The position numbers and the translations under genes are program-made. A stretch of 64,000 nt of DNA from an uncultured Bacteroidota bacterium (GTDB taxonomy: Bacteria > Bacteroidota > Bacteroidia > Flavobacteriales > Flavobacteriaceae): contig CACFJP010000006.1 of assembly GCA_902566635.1 (NCBI GenBank), positions 19,037 through 83,036 of the forward strand, read 5' to 3'. Under the pieces are notes generated by a model. It searched no databases, was not told where the DNA came from, and saw only the letters and a program-made list of their open reading frames with translations. Shown here piece by piece: positions 37,755-46,454 of the stretch (position 1 is its first letter; every line of letters starts with the position of its first letter).

Positions 37755-38768
37755 TTATGAATTAAAATTTACAGTTGCTTTCATCACACCTGATTCTGGA
37801 TCCAACCAACTGTCAAAATCCTCTATCATTTCTGTAAGCGAAACGTTATGAGTGATAAATGACTCTGTTGGAAATTGATTTATTACACTAATTACGTACT
37901 CAAAATCCTCAATATTAGCATTTCGGCTACATATTAAAGTCATTTCTTTAGCATGCACTTTTGGATGCATATAAGTTAACTCTCCCTTATACAAACCAAC
38001 TAATACAAATCTTCCTCCATGCGACATATAATCCGGACATGACTCTAAAGCATATTTATTTCCTGAAGCGTCGAAAACAGCATCACACAAGTCTCCATTA
38101 GTAATTTCTATTACTTGTTTAATAGTACTGTCTCCAGCTTTCAAAATATAATCTACTCCAATTTGATCTTTAGCAAATTTCAAACGTTTTTCGTTCGTAT
38201 CTATTGCAATGACTTTAGCTCCGGAAATTTGTGCTAATTTAATTATGCCAATTCCAATTGGTCCACAACCAACTACTGCTATAGTTTCTCCAGCTAAAAT
38301 ATTAGATCTCCTCAGGGCATGAGCACCAATTGCTAATGGTTCTACTATTGCCATTTGGTCGTTTGACAAGTGGTTTGCTGACAACAAAATATCTACTGGA
38401 ACAGAAATTTGCTCCTGCATTCCACCATCATCATGAACACCTAAAACGGAAATATTTGTGCAACAGTTTGTTTTACCTTTTCTACAAGCAATACACTGAC
38501 CACAACTTATATAAGGCACAACTATAACCTTATCTCCTTTCTTGATACCTTTTTCATTTTCGCCAATTTCTAAAACTTCTGAGGCTAACTCATGCCCTAA
38601 AATTCTCGGATAGGTAAAAAATGCCTGATTCCCGGCATAAGCATGTAAATCGGTACCACAAATTCCAACCATATTAATTTTTAATAAGGCTTCATTTTCT
38701 TTTCTAACTGGCGCTTCTTTCTCTTTTAATAGAAACTCTCCAGGTTTTTCACAAACTATATATTTCAT
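37755..38768 (-). CDS. lgoD: Zinc-dependent dehydrogenase, L-galactonate 5-dehydrogenase (LgoD/YjjN-like)
   Basis: A 337-residue medium-chain dehydrogenase. Catalytic zinc ligands are Cys37, His59 and Glu60; structural zinc cysteines are 89, 92, 95 and 103; the Rossmann loop is VVGCGPIGIG (about 165-174). Long stretches follow E. coli YjjN (LgoD): VGICGTDLHAYAGNQ, TNCCTNISVLGVHDDGG and VGLYKGELTY. YjjN oxidises L-galactonate at C5 to D-tagaturonate, exactly the UxaB substrate. It is the first metabolic gene of the string, 24 bases after the GH29 gene. Acting on L-fuconate instead would give a 6-deoxy-5-keto acid. Confidence 0.82.
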   Translation of the reverse strand: MKYIVCEKPGEFLLKEKEAPVRKENEALLKINMVGICGTDLHAYAGNQAFFTYPRILGHELASEVLEIGENEKGIKKGDKVIVVPYISCGQCIACRKGKTNCCTNISVLGVHDDGGMQEQISVPVDILLSANHLSNDQMAIVEPLAIGAHALRRSNILAGETIAVVGCGPIGIGIIKLAQISGAKVIAIDTNEKRLKFAKDQIGVDYILKAGDSTIKQVIEITNGDLCDAVFDASGNKYALESCPDYMSHGGRFVLVGLYKGELTYMHPKVHAKEMTLICSRNANIEDFEYVISVINQFPTESFITHNVSLTEMIEDFDSWLDPESGVMKATVNFNS

Positions 38769-38792
38769 TGCTAAAAATTGCTATGTATTTTT

Positions 38793-40370
38793 TTAATATA
38801 CAAGTCTGCCATCTATTTCAATTCTAAACGCATTGGCAATATCGTTAATTCCTTGTGTAGGAAATTCAATAATCAAACCTTCTTTAGTTTGATTCCAATG
38901 AACAACTTCATTTGTGGAAATCAGTGAAATTTTTGAAATACCACCTGTAGCTATTTTTTCATCCTTGTTTAGACATTTAATGGTATAAGTTCCTGATTCT
39001 GGATTTCCTAAAACAATAGCAAACAACTTGGTATTGTCTTTACTTCTTGTAAACCTAACATCAGCTGCTCCTAATTCTCTAAAAGTCCAACGATAGGATT
39101 TTTTACGTTCAACATATTTAAGCATTTCGGTGGTACCCTCAGATGAAACCTTCCATTTTCTAGTTCCATATATAGCTTCTCCATTTGTATTCAACCAAGT
39201 ACCAATTCCCTTCATTATTTCAATTTCTTGAGGGTCGATAGAACCATCGCCTATTGGAGTTAAAGACATCAACATTATTCCACCTCTGCTGACCATATCA
39301 ATTAGACTTCGTATATGATAAGGCGCTTTATCTTTATAATTCTTATTATTAACATATGACCACGGATAACTAATTGCCCTGTCCGATAGCCAATACCCTT
39401 CTGGTTTCTCTTCCATATCACGACAATTCTCGTAGCAACGCAAGCCAAAACCTAAAGGGAAATTCCAAACTTTACTGCTTGGTAATTTGTTACAAACCAC
39501 TACTTCATCACCATCTATTCCTTTTAAATTGTAATAGTCTTGAAATATATTTACTATGGTATCCTGTGGAACTTCGTCCTTTTTTATTGAGCTAGACAAA
39601 CCATCAAACCAAAGTACATCTGGGCGATATTTGTTAATTACCTCACGAACTTTATTAGCCCATTCAGCAGCAAAATTTTCTTTTGATTCAGTTTGAGGAT
39701 TACGATAAATCCAATCATTTTCCTCATCATAAATATCCCAAATTTTACGCTCTTCTGCTGTATGATCTTTACTAAACATATAACCATAACTTCTTGCCAT
39801 ATGGAATGTTGCCAATAACTTCATATCTGTTTTTCTGACCTCCATAGCAATTTCACCATAAATATCTCTTTTTGGGCCCGCATCCATTGAATCCCATTTG
39901 GTGTATTTAGAGTCCCATAAACAAAAACCATCATGATGCGCTAGACAAATTCCACCAAATTTAGCACCTCCATTTTTCATTATTGACACCCATTCTTGTG
40001 CATCAAACTTTGGGGCATTAAAAATTGGTAAAAAATCTTTGTATCCAAAATCTTCAATTGGACCATACTTTTTTTCATGATACTTTTTTACTCCCTTTCT
40101 ATCCACTCCATTAGGGGAATACAACTCCTTTACATAATCAGGTCCACCATGTGCTGGTACAGAATAAATTCCCCAATGCGTGTACATTCCAAATTTGGCA
40201 TCAATTATCCATTCAGGAATTGACTCTTTAATCAATTCATTCCATAGTGGTGATTTTGGTATATTCCAGTCTTTGCCATTTGTTTTTTCAATTTCTTGAG
40301 CAACTACAGAAGAATCATTGAGCGTCAGGAATGCTAGTAATACAACTGAACTAAGGGTTCTAATACTCAT
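38793..40370 (-). CDS. GH29 alpha-L-fucosidase/alpha-L-galactosidase (first of three)
   Basis: A 525-residue exported exo-glycosidase of family GH29. It has a signal peptide (MSIRTLSSVVLLAFLTL), AKFGMYTHWGIYSVPA, a HHDGF loop preceded by LA rather than the more usual TK, the segment AGPKRDIYGEI, and the nucleophile Asp256 in VLWFDGL. A C-terminal beta-sandwich follows (about 430-525). ATG 40370 was chosen because the upstream TTG at 40415 falls in the probable promoter. The enzyme would release terminal L-fucose or L-galactose; which one cannot be read directly. First gene of the minus-strand string. Confidence 0.88.
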   Translation of the reverse strand: MSIRTLSSVVLLAFLTLNDSSVVAQEIEKTNGKDWNIPKSPLWNELIKESIPEWIIDAKFGMYTHWGIYSVPAHGGPDYVKELYSPNGVDRKGVKKYHEKKYGPIEDFGYKDFLPIFNAPKFDAQEWVSIMKNGGAKFGGICLAHHDGFCLWDSKYTKWDSMDAGPKRDIYGEIAMEVRKTDMKLLATFHMARSYGYMFSKDHTAEERKIWDIYDEENDWIYRNPQTESKENFAAEWANKVREVINKYRPDVLWFDGLSSSIKKDEVPQDTIVNIFQDYYNLKGIDGDEVVVCNKLPSSKVWNFPLGFGLRCYENCRDMEEKPEGYWLSDRAISYPWSYVNNKNYKDKAPYHIRSLIDMVSRGGIMLMSLTPIGDGSIDPQEIEIMKGIGTWLNTNGEAIYGTRKWKVSSEGTTEMLKYVERKKSYRWTFRELGAADVRFTRSKDNTKLFAIVLGNPESGTYTIKCLNKDEKIATGGISKISLISTNEVVHWNQTKEGLIIEFPTQGINDIANAFRIEIDGRLVY

Positions 40371-40412
40371 TTGATTTAGTTTAAATTCTATATTTAAATT
40401 TTCAATAATTTT

Positions 40413-40440
40413 CAAAATTTAATTATCTCAATTGAAACAA
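40413..40440 (-). promoter_or_regulatory. Weak candidate promoter for the GH29/sugar-oxidation operon
   Basis: Read on the minus strand: TTG (40440-40438), 16 bases, then TAAATTTTG (40421-40413). The second box is TA-N3-TTTG, one base longer than the consensus TANNTTTG, so this is tentative. It would give a leader of about 35 bases to ATG 40370. Confidence 0.25.
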
Positions 40441-40481
40441 TTACTAACATAAATTCTGCAATATTTTTTTAACTTGTATTA

Positions 40482-40512
40482 TTTGTGTTATTCATTGTAA
40501 AATATAACCTTG
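40482..40512 (+). promoter_or_regulatory. Candidate promoter for the plus-strand GH29 operon (TTTG-N19-TAACCTTG)
   Basis: TTTG at 40482-40485 and TAACCTTG at 40505-40512 are 19 bases apart. The second box differs from TANNTTTG at one position. Transcription would start near 40519, about 22 bases before ATG 40541. The 170-base space between the two divergent GH29 genes is very AT-rich, and no strong operator palindrome is visible in it. Confidence 0.4.
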
Positions 40513-40540
40513 TGTTAAGAAATTATGATATTTAATTTTG

Positions 40541-42154
40541 ATGAATTCTAAAAGAACTTTAAAAATGTCTACATATAAATATAATCTTTTATTGACAATC
40601 GTTTTTACAACATCGATTTTCAGTCAGCAAACTTATCAACCAAATTGGGAATCTATAGATAAAAGAGAAAATCCACAATGGTTTAGCAATGCCAAATTTG
40701 GAATATTTATTCACTGGGGATTATACTCCGTCCCTGGTTTCACTAATAAAGGTACTTATGCCGAGTGGTATTGGAATGCTTTAAATGAAGACCCCAATAC
40801 AGCTAAAAAAAGTCGGAGAGAAAGACATTTTGCGATAACAAAATTCCACAATGAAAATTATGGGAGTGATTATCCTTATTCAAATTTCAAAGATGGGTTT
40901 AAGGCAGAATTATTCAACCCAGACGAATGGGCAAATATTTTTAAACGCTCAGGTGCAAAATATGTAGTATTGACTTCAAAGCATCATGATGGGTATTGTT
41001 TATTTCCAAGTACTGAGGCCAGTGAAAGCTATGGAATGGCTTGGAATTCAGTAGAATCTGGACCAAAAAGAGATTTGGTGGGCGACTTAACATCTGCAGT
41101 GAAAAATGCGGGGTTAAAAATGGGTTTGTATTATTCTATTTGGGATTGGTACAATCCATATTGGCCCAAAGAGCAACAGTCGATTTTGAGTAAAGGCAGC
41201 ATGGCTGTTAACTTTAAAGATGGTAATTCAAAAAATAACAAATTTTCTAATGAAGAAATCCAAACTGCTCAAAAGGGTTTAGATAAATATATCGATAAGG
41301 TAATGCTGCCTCAGTTAAAGCAAATTGTGACCAATTATGAACCAGCATTGTTATTTTCAGATGGAGATTGGTGGATGGATTACAAAAAATGGAGAACTTT
41401 ACCGTTTTTATCTTGGGCATTGAATAATGCACCCAACAAAGAAGAGTTGGTTTTTAATGACAGATGGGGAAAAGTAAGAGGTAAACATGGTGGGTATTAC
41501 ACCACAGAATATGGCTCTGGTTTTGCTGATGGTACTACACCCTGGGAAGAAAACAGAGGAATCGGTATGTCTTTTGGCATTAATCGTATTGAAAATATCG
41601 ATGATTATCGAACTGGTAAGGAACTTATATTTATGCTGGTCGATATTGTGAGTAGAGGTGGTAATTTGTTGTTGAACATTGGTCCAAATGCCGATGGAAC
41701 CATTCCGGTAATTATGCAACAACGTTTAATTGAAATTGGCAACTGGCTTTCTGTTTATGGTGAAGGAATTTATGACACTAAACAATGGATAAAGGACGCT
41801 CAATGGAGCTCAGGAATAATTCCATCTTTTACGAAAAATGATTTTCATGCTGGGTTTCCTATTTATGAAATGACAATTAATCCAAAGAAAGGAAATGCTG
41901 TTAAAGAATTTTGGTTTACTAAGAAGGGAAACAATTTGTACGCTTTTGCTCCCGAATGGCCAAAAAACATAAATATTTTAATTGAAGATGTTAAAACAAC
42001 AATTAAGACAGAAGTAAAACTAATGGGTTGTGAAAAATCATTACCATACACTGAAACAAACAACGGTATCGTAATAGATATTTCATCAATTAACATTCAT
42101 GATTTAAAATCCCAATATGTGTTTGGGTTTAAAGTATCAAATATCACAGAATAA
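40541..42154 (+). CDS. GH29 alpha-L-fucosidase/alpha-L-galactosidase (second of three)
   Basis: A 537-residue exported GH29 enzyme. Marks are AKFGIFIHWGLYSVPG, LTSKHHDGYCLF, SGPKRDLVGDL, and the nucleophile Asp274 in LLFSDGDW, then GGNLLLNIGPNADG, the typical end of the barrel. A short C-terminal beta domain follows. ATG 40541 and ATG 40565 are both in frame; the second gives a shorter signal peptide (MSTYKYNLLLTIVFTTSIFS). The SDGDW form differs from the WFDG of the neighbour on the other strand, so the two probably prefer different linkages or ends. First gene of a four-gene plus-strand operon. Confidence 0.9.
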   Translation: MNSKRTLKMSTYKYNLLLTIVFTTSIFSQQTYQPNWESIDKRENPQWFSNAKFGIFIHWGLYSVPGFTNKGTYAEWYWNALNEDPNTAKKSRRERHFAITKFHNENYGSDYPYSNFKDGFKAELFNPDEWANIFKRSGAKYVVLTSKHHDGYCLFPSTEASESYGMAWNSVESGPKRDLVGDLTSAVKNAGLKMGLYYSIWDWYNPYWPKEQQSILSKGSMAVNFKDGNSKNNKFSNEEIQTAQKGLDKYIDKVMLPQLKQIVTNYEPALLFSDGDWWMDYKKWRTLPFLSWALNNAPNKEELVFNDRWGKVRGKHGGYYTTEYGSGFADGTTPWEENRGIGMSFGINRIENIDDYRTGKELIFMLVDIVSRGGNLLLNIGPNADGTIPVIMQQRLIEIGNWLSVYGEGIYDTKQWIKDAQWSSGIIPSFTKNDFHAGFPIYEMTINPKKGNAVKEFWFTKKGNNLYAFAPEWPKNINILIEDVKTTIKTEVKLMGCEKSLPYTETNNGIVIDISSINIHDLKSQYVFGFKVSNITE

Positions 42155-42172
42155 CTTCTCATCTAACAAAAG

Positions 42173-44656
42173 GTGAAAATTCAACCATTTATCAAACTAT
42201 TTATTTTAGTTGGAGTATTATTAATTTCTTCAAACCTCAGTGCTCAAAAAAAATATTATGTTTCTAATGAGTCCAATGGGAAGCACCAATATAGTACTAT
42301 CCATCAAGCTCTAAGCTCAGTCGACAAACAGATAAAGAGTAGCGGATACCCTAAACAAGGAATTGAGATTATAATTAAAGATGGAACATATAAAATTGAC
42401 AAACCCATCAGGATAACAAAAAATTTAAGTGGCACTAACAAAAATCCTTTGGTTATCAAAGCTGAAAACCCAAACAGTGTTCGATTTTTTGGGGGACATA
42501 TTTTAGATTTAAATGAGTTTAAAAATTTTAATCCCAAAAAGTCACCTTTTCAGTTGGTTGATGAAAAAGCTGCAAGAAAAATCAAAGTATTAGATTTAAA
42601 AAAGACTTCGATCAAGAAATCGGATTTAGGAGACTTTGTAAAACACGGTTATGGTTTTGAAAAAAATCCATATTACACAACTCCCGCAATGCTTTGGGTT
42701 GATCATCAAAGAATGCATTTGTCACGATGGCCAAATGTTAATGAAGATAATGAGTATTATGATAACATCAATCAATTTAATGGCAGATTTAAAGATGTAT
42801 TTATAAAAGGAGCCGTTTCTTTAACAAATGTGATTGACAAAGGCCAAAAAAAACAAAATAAGTGGTATTCAAATAAAGAGTTTTTAGAAAATGGTGGCGG
42901 AACCTTTGAAGTAGCTTTTGACCGTGGTAGTCAATGGAACTTTTACAAAAAAAACGACGAAAAGATTTGGCTAGATGGTGTCTTATCAGCTTCATGGGAA
43001 TGGGAATACACAAAAATTAAATCTATTGAAAATAGAAGATTTAAATTGGCTTCAGGTTCAAACAGGGGATTAGGTTTTTTCAGGAAAGTAACTCATTTTC
43101 ATTTTGAAAATATTCCTGAAGAATTGGACACTGAGGGAGAGTATTTTATTGACAGACAACGCATGCTGCTGTACTTCTACCCTCCTTATGATGTGAAAGA
43201 AAAAACAATTACTTTATCTACTCTAGAACAAAACATGTTTCATATTGTAGGAGCTTCTAACATTAAGATTGAAGGTCTTGTTTTAGAATCTGGCAGAGGA
43301 AACGCAATTTTTATTAATTTTCTTAAGTTCGGTGGTGAAATAAAATCCAAAAGCAGTAACATTCTTATAGAAAACTGTATCATTAGAAACTTTAATCAAT
43401 GGGGAGTTATTATTCAAAATTCACAAAACTCAACAGTAAACAACTGCGACATTTATAATATGGGGGCTGGGGGTGTGAAACTTGGAATTGAAAAAAAGAG
43501 TTTTACCCAAGTGAAAGAAAACAATTTGGTTACCAACTGTAAAATATACGAGATTGCATTTGATCAAAAATCTCAAGTGCCAGCAATTACTCTTTCAGGA
43601 AACGGAAACTCAGCTAGAAATAACGAAATATATAACACGCCACATTTTGCTGTTAAAATGAAATATGCCAATAATTGTGTGACAGAAAAAAATTATATCC
43701 ACGATTTACCAAAATACCATCATTTTGATGGCGGCGCTGTTTACTTGGCAACTGGAAATCAGTTTTTCAATAGAGGAAATAAAATAGCACATAATTACTT
43801 CGAAAATATTTCCACAAACGGAGCTTATCTAGATAACTATACTATGGGAAATTATGTGTACGGAAATGTGTTTTATAATGTTGGGAATGGCACAAAAGGA
43901 TCAAAAAATGCAGCTATTTACATTCATGGTGGTGGACAAAATGTAGTGAGCAACAACATTGCAATCAACTGCCCATTTGCGTACAAAACAGGATCGCATA
44001 TTATCAAAGCTTTTAACACTACAAATTACTTAAACTCTTGGTACAACGATGCTATAAATTACTTTTACAACAGTAGTAAGTTGTATGCAGATTTTACACA
44101 ACAATATCCAGAAATAAAAGAGTTAATCTATAAATTACATGAATCTCCGAAAGTTATTTTAGATCATGTTTCCAATCAATCTCTTAAGAAGATTTCTTCG
44201 AAGAAAAATAGAAAGTCGCAATTGGATATGTATGATTTAAAAGGGGCGAATTCATTTTTCTTTAAAGACACAAATAACATTGAATGGATGAATTGGTTTG
44301 AGATCAGATATCAATCATCAACTTTTAAAAATAATATTTACACTTTCAGTTCTGATGAATTTCTTCCAGATTTTGAAGGAAATGACAAGGGGGCAAAGGG
44401 CGCCTTTAAACTTGGAAACGAAAGTGGCGTATTTTTAATGGCTCCATACAAGTTAAAAGTAAGATCCAAAATCAAAAAGATTTCAAATCATCGCGTTGTA
44501 AACAACCATTATCTAAAAGATTTTCCATTGAATATTAGAGGAAACTCTCAATCATATGGATTGGAGTTAAATTCTATTTTGAGCTTCCCTGACATTCCTA
44601 ATTTTAATGACATTAACCTAAAAGAAATCGGAATCAATACCATTAGCAAAGATTAA
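42173..44656 (+). CDS. Right-handed parallel beta-helix protein (GH141-like candidate), not T9SS sorted
   Basis: An 827-residue exported protein with signal peptide MKIQPFIKLFILVGVLLISS and predicted start GTG 42173 just after AAAG. It has the same layout as the 28548-30947 protein: YYVSN entry strand, the RWPN motif (HLSRWPNVNED), an EYFIDRQRMLLYFYPP strand, then repeated beta-helix coils with Asn ladders (about 360-620). Unlike that protein it ends without a T9SS domain, so it probably stays in the periplasm. The fold fits GH141 or PL6-like enzymes. Catalytic residues could not be assigned. It lies between two GH29 genes, 18 bases after the first. Confidence 0.72.
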   Translation: MKIQPFIKLFILVGVLLISSNLSAQKKYYVSNESNGKHQYSTIHQALSSVDKQIKSSGYPKQGIEIIIKDGTYKIDKPIRITKNLSGTNKNPLVIKAENPNSVRFFGGHILDLNEFKNFNPKKSPFQLVDEKAARKIKVLDLKKTSIKKSDLGDFVKHGYGFEKNPYYTTPAMLWVDHQRMHLSRWPNVNEDNEYYDNINQFNGRFKDVFIKGAVSLTNVIDKGQKKQNKWYSNKEFLENGGGTFEVAFDRGSQWNFYKKNDEKIWLDGVLSASWEWEYTKIKSIENRRFKLASGSNRGLGFFRKVTHFHFENIPEELDTEGEYFIDRQRMLLYFYPPYDVKEKTITLSTLEQNMFHIVGASNIKIEGLVLESGRGNAIFINFLKFGGEIKSKSSNILIENCIIRNFNQWGVIIQNSQNSTVNNCDIYNMGAGGVKLGIEKKSFTQVKENNLVTNCKIYEIAFDQKSQVPAITLSGNGNSARNNEIYNTPHFAVKMKYANNCVTEKNYIHDLPKYHHFDGGAVYLATGNQFFNRGNKIAHNYFENISTNGAYLDNYTMGNYVYGNVFYNVGNGTKGSKNAAIYIHGGGQNVVSNNIAINCPFAYKTGSHIIKAFNTTNYLNSWYNDAINYFYNSSKLYADFTQQYPEIKELIYKLHESPKVILDHVSNQSLKKISSKKNRKSQLDMYDLKGANSFFFKDTNNIEWMNWFEIRYQSSTFKNNIYTFSSDEFLPDFEGNDKGAKGAFKLGNESGVFLMAPYKLKVRSKIKKISNHRVVNNHYLKDFPLNIRGNSQSYGLELNSILSFPDIPNFNDINLKEIGINTISKD

Positions 44657-44657
44657 T

Positions 44658-46451
44658 ATGGGCTTAATTACTAAAACCAAGCGAATCAATTTTCTCATTC
44701 TTTTAATGGGTTTTGTTTTTACTGGTTTTTCTCAAAATTTAGATGTAAAAAAAATTACTTCTGTAGAGGAAAGCTTTGACAAAATGAAGTGGTTTCAGCA
44801 AGCGAGATTTGGTATGTTTATTCATTATGGGTTGTATTCAGGATTGGAGGGATATTGGAAAAATAAACCTGTAAAGGGGATTGGAGAGTGGATTTTAAAA
44901 CATGCAGAAATACCTGTTAAAGAGTACCAACAATTGGCACAAAACTTCAATCCAGTGCAATTAAACCCTGAGGCCTGGGTGAAATTGGCCAAGGAAACAG
45001 GAATGAAATATATCGTCTTAACCACCAAACATCATGATGGATTTGCACTTTTTGACTCTGAACACTATTTTAATGTGGTAGATTCAACTCCGTATGAAAA
45101 GGATATAGTTGAGCAATTTGTAAAAGCTTGTAATAAACACGGATTAAAACTAGGATTCTATTACTCTCAAAATCAAGATTGGACATATCCCGGAGCACAA
45201 GGAAACAATTGGGATTCAGATTATTCTTACTCCAAAGAAGGATTTGAGTATTACATGAAATCAAAAGCAATTCCACAGATTAAAGAGTTGCTAACAAAAT
45301 ATGGTGAAATTGATATGATTTGGTTTGATACGCCTTATAAAATGACCAAAGAAGAGAGCCAAGCTTTTTTGAACGTTTCAAAACAATTGCAACCACAAAT
45401 TATTGTGAGTGGCAGAATTGGAAATGAGTTGGGAGACTATGTTCAAATGGAAGATAACAGCTTGCCAAAAACCAGACAAGAATCAGCTTGGGAAGTGCCT
45501 GTAACTATAAATCATACTTGGGCATACAAACGAGATGACAATCATTGGAAAAGCACAAAATACCTCCTATGGCAACTCACTCATTCAGTTGCCATGAATG
45601 GAAATTATCTTCTAAATATTGGCCCAAAAGGGGATGGCTCTATACCGCAAGCAAGTTTGGATAGATTACAGCAAATCGGTAAATGGATGCAAGTGAATAA
45701 AAAAGCGATTGAAAAAGCAAGTCCTAGCCCTTTTAAACAAGCTTTTAGATGGGGAAGTATTACACAACAGCCTGGTAAATTGTATTTAAACATTTCCGAT
45801 TGGCCAAAAGACAATAATCTGGCAATTCATGGACTGAATACAAAAATAAAATGCGCTCAATTTTTGAGCGATGGAAAAAAGATAAAAACTGAAAAAGAAG
45901 GGGACTACACCATTTTTCATTTGCCTAAAAACCCTACTGATCCTTATGTAAGTGTTCTAGAAGTTGAATTAGACGGTATTCTTTCCATTGAGGATGTTTT
46001 GGCTCAAAACTATGATGGAACAATTCAGTTAGAAACAGAGGCAGCAACAAATACCACAGGGGCAAAAATTAGATTCGGAGCCTTAACCATGTATCGCAAA
46101 CCAAAAGGAGCATTAACTTGGGATTTTAAAGTTAACAAAACTGGTAGATACAAACTAGAAATCATTACCACAGGTAGAAAAAAAATGGCGACTCCAACTG
46201 CTCTCGCACTATTTGACGAAGGACACGAGGTTGAGGTAACTGTAAATCAAAACCCTTCTATTCATGTAGTAGAAAAACACTTTGAAGAAAAGGCACCCAA
46301 AGATTTATATAATACTTTTAAAGTAACCTCTTTGGGTGAGTTCAACCTAACAAAAGGTATGAATTCCATTACATTGAAAGCCTTAAAAATTAATTTTATA
46401 AACAAAGCTGGTTTTTCTTTAAGACAAATACGCTTAATTCCCATTAAGTAA
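44658..46451 (+). CDS. GH29 alpha-L-fucosidase/alpha-L-galactosidase with C-terminal beta-sandwich (third of three)
   Basis: A 597-residue exported GH29 enzyme. It shows ARFGMFIHYGLYSGLEG, LTTKHHDGFALF (standard form), GLKLGFYYSQNQDW, and the nucleophile Asp224 in MIWFDTP, followed by GNYLLNIGPKGDG. Residues about 340-450 and 455-597 form beta-sandwich regions; the last may be a carbohydrate-binding module. It starts 1 base after the beta-helix stop, indicating coupling. Each of the three GH29 proteins has a different nucleophile context, so they look like separate subfamilies rather than recent duplicates. Confidence 0.9.
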   Translation: MGLITKTKRINFLILLMGFVFTGFSQNLDVKKITSVEESFDKMKWFQQARFGMFIHYGLYSGLEGYWKNKPVKGIGEWILKHAEIPVKEYQQLAQNFNPVQLNPEAWVKLAKETGMKYIVLTTKHHDGFALFDSEHYFNVVDSTPYEKDIVEQFVKACNKHGLKLGFYYSQNQDWTYPGAQGNNWDSDYSYSKEGFEYYMKSKAIPQIKELLTKYGEIDMIWFDTPYKMTKEESQAFLNVSKQLQPQIIVSGRIGNELGDYVQMEDNSLPKTRQESAWEVPVTINHTWAYKRDDNHWKSTKYLLWQLTHSVAMNGNYLLNIGPKGDGSIPQASLDRLQQIGKWMQVNKKAIEKASPSPFKQAFRWGSITQQPGKLYLNISDWPKDNNLAIHGLNTKIKCAQFLSDGKKIKTEKEGDYTIFHLPKNPTDPYVSVLEVELDGILSIEDVLAQNYDGTIQLETEAATNTTGAKIRFGALTMYRKPKGALTWDFKVNKTGRYKLEIITTGRKKMATPTALALFDEGHEVEVTVNQNPSIHVVEKHFEEKAPKDLYNTFKVTSLGEFNLTKGMNSITLKALKINFINKAGFSLRQIRLIPIK

Positions 46452-46454
46452 ATT

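Noticed and set aside
30956..38768. D-galacturonate catabolism as the purpose of UxaA/UxaB
   Set aside because: Uronate isomerase UxaC is absent, and the neighbours (FucP, mutarotase, lactonase, LgoD-like) point to a neutral L-hexose oxidised to its aldonic acid.
30956..38768. The standard L-fuconate to L-2-keto-3-deoxyfuconate to pyruvate and lactate route
   Set aside because: No enolase-type fuconate dehydratase and no fumarylacetoacetate-hydrolase-like enzyme are present, and UxaB, LgoD and a kinase remnant have no place in that route. It is kept only as a weaker alternative if the enzymes have changed specificity.
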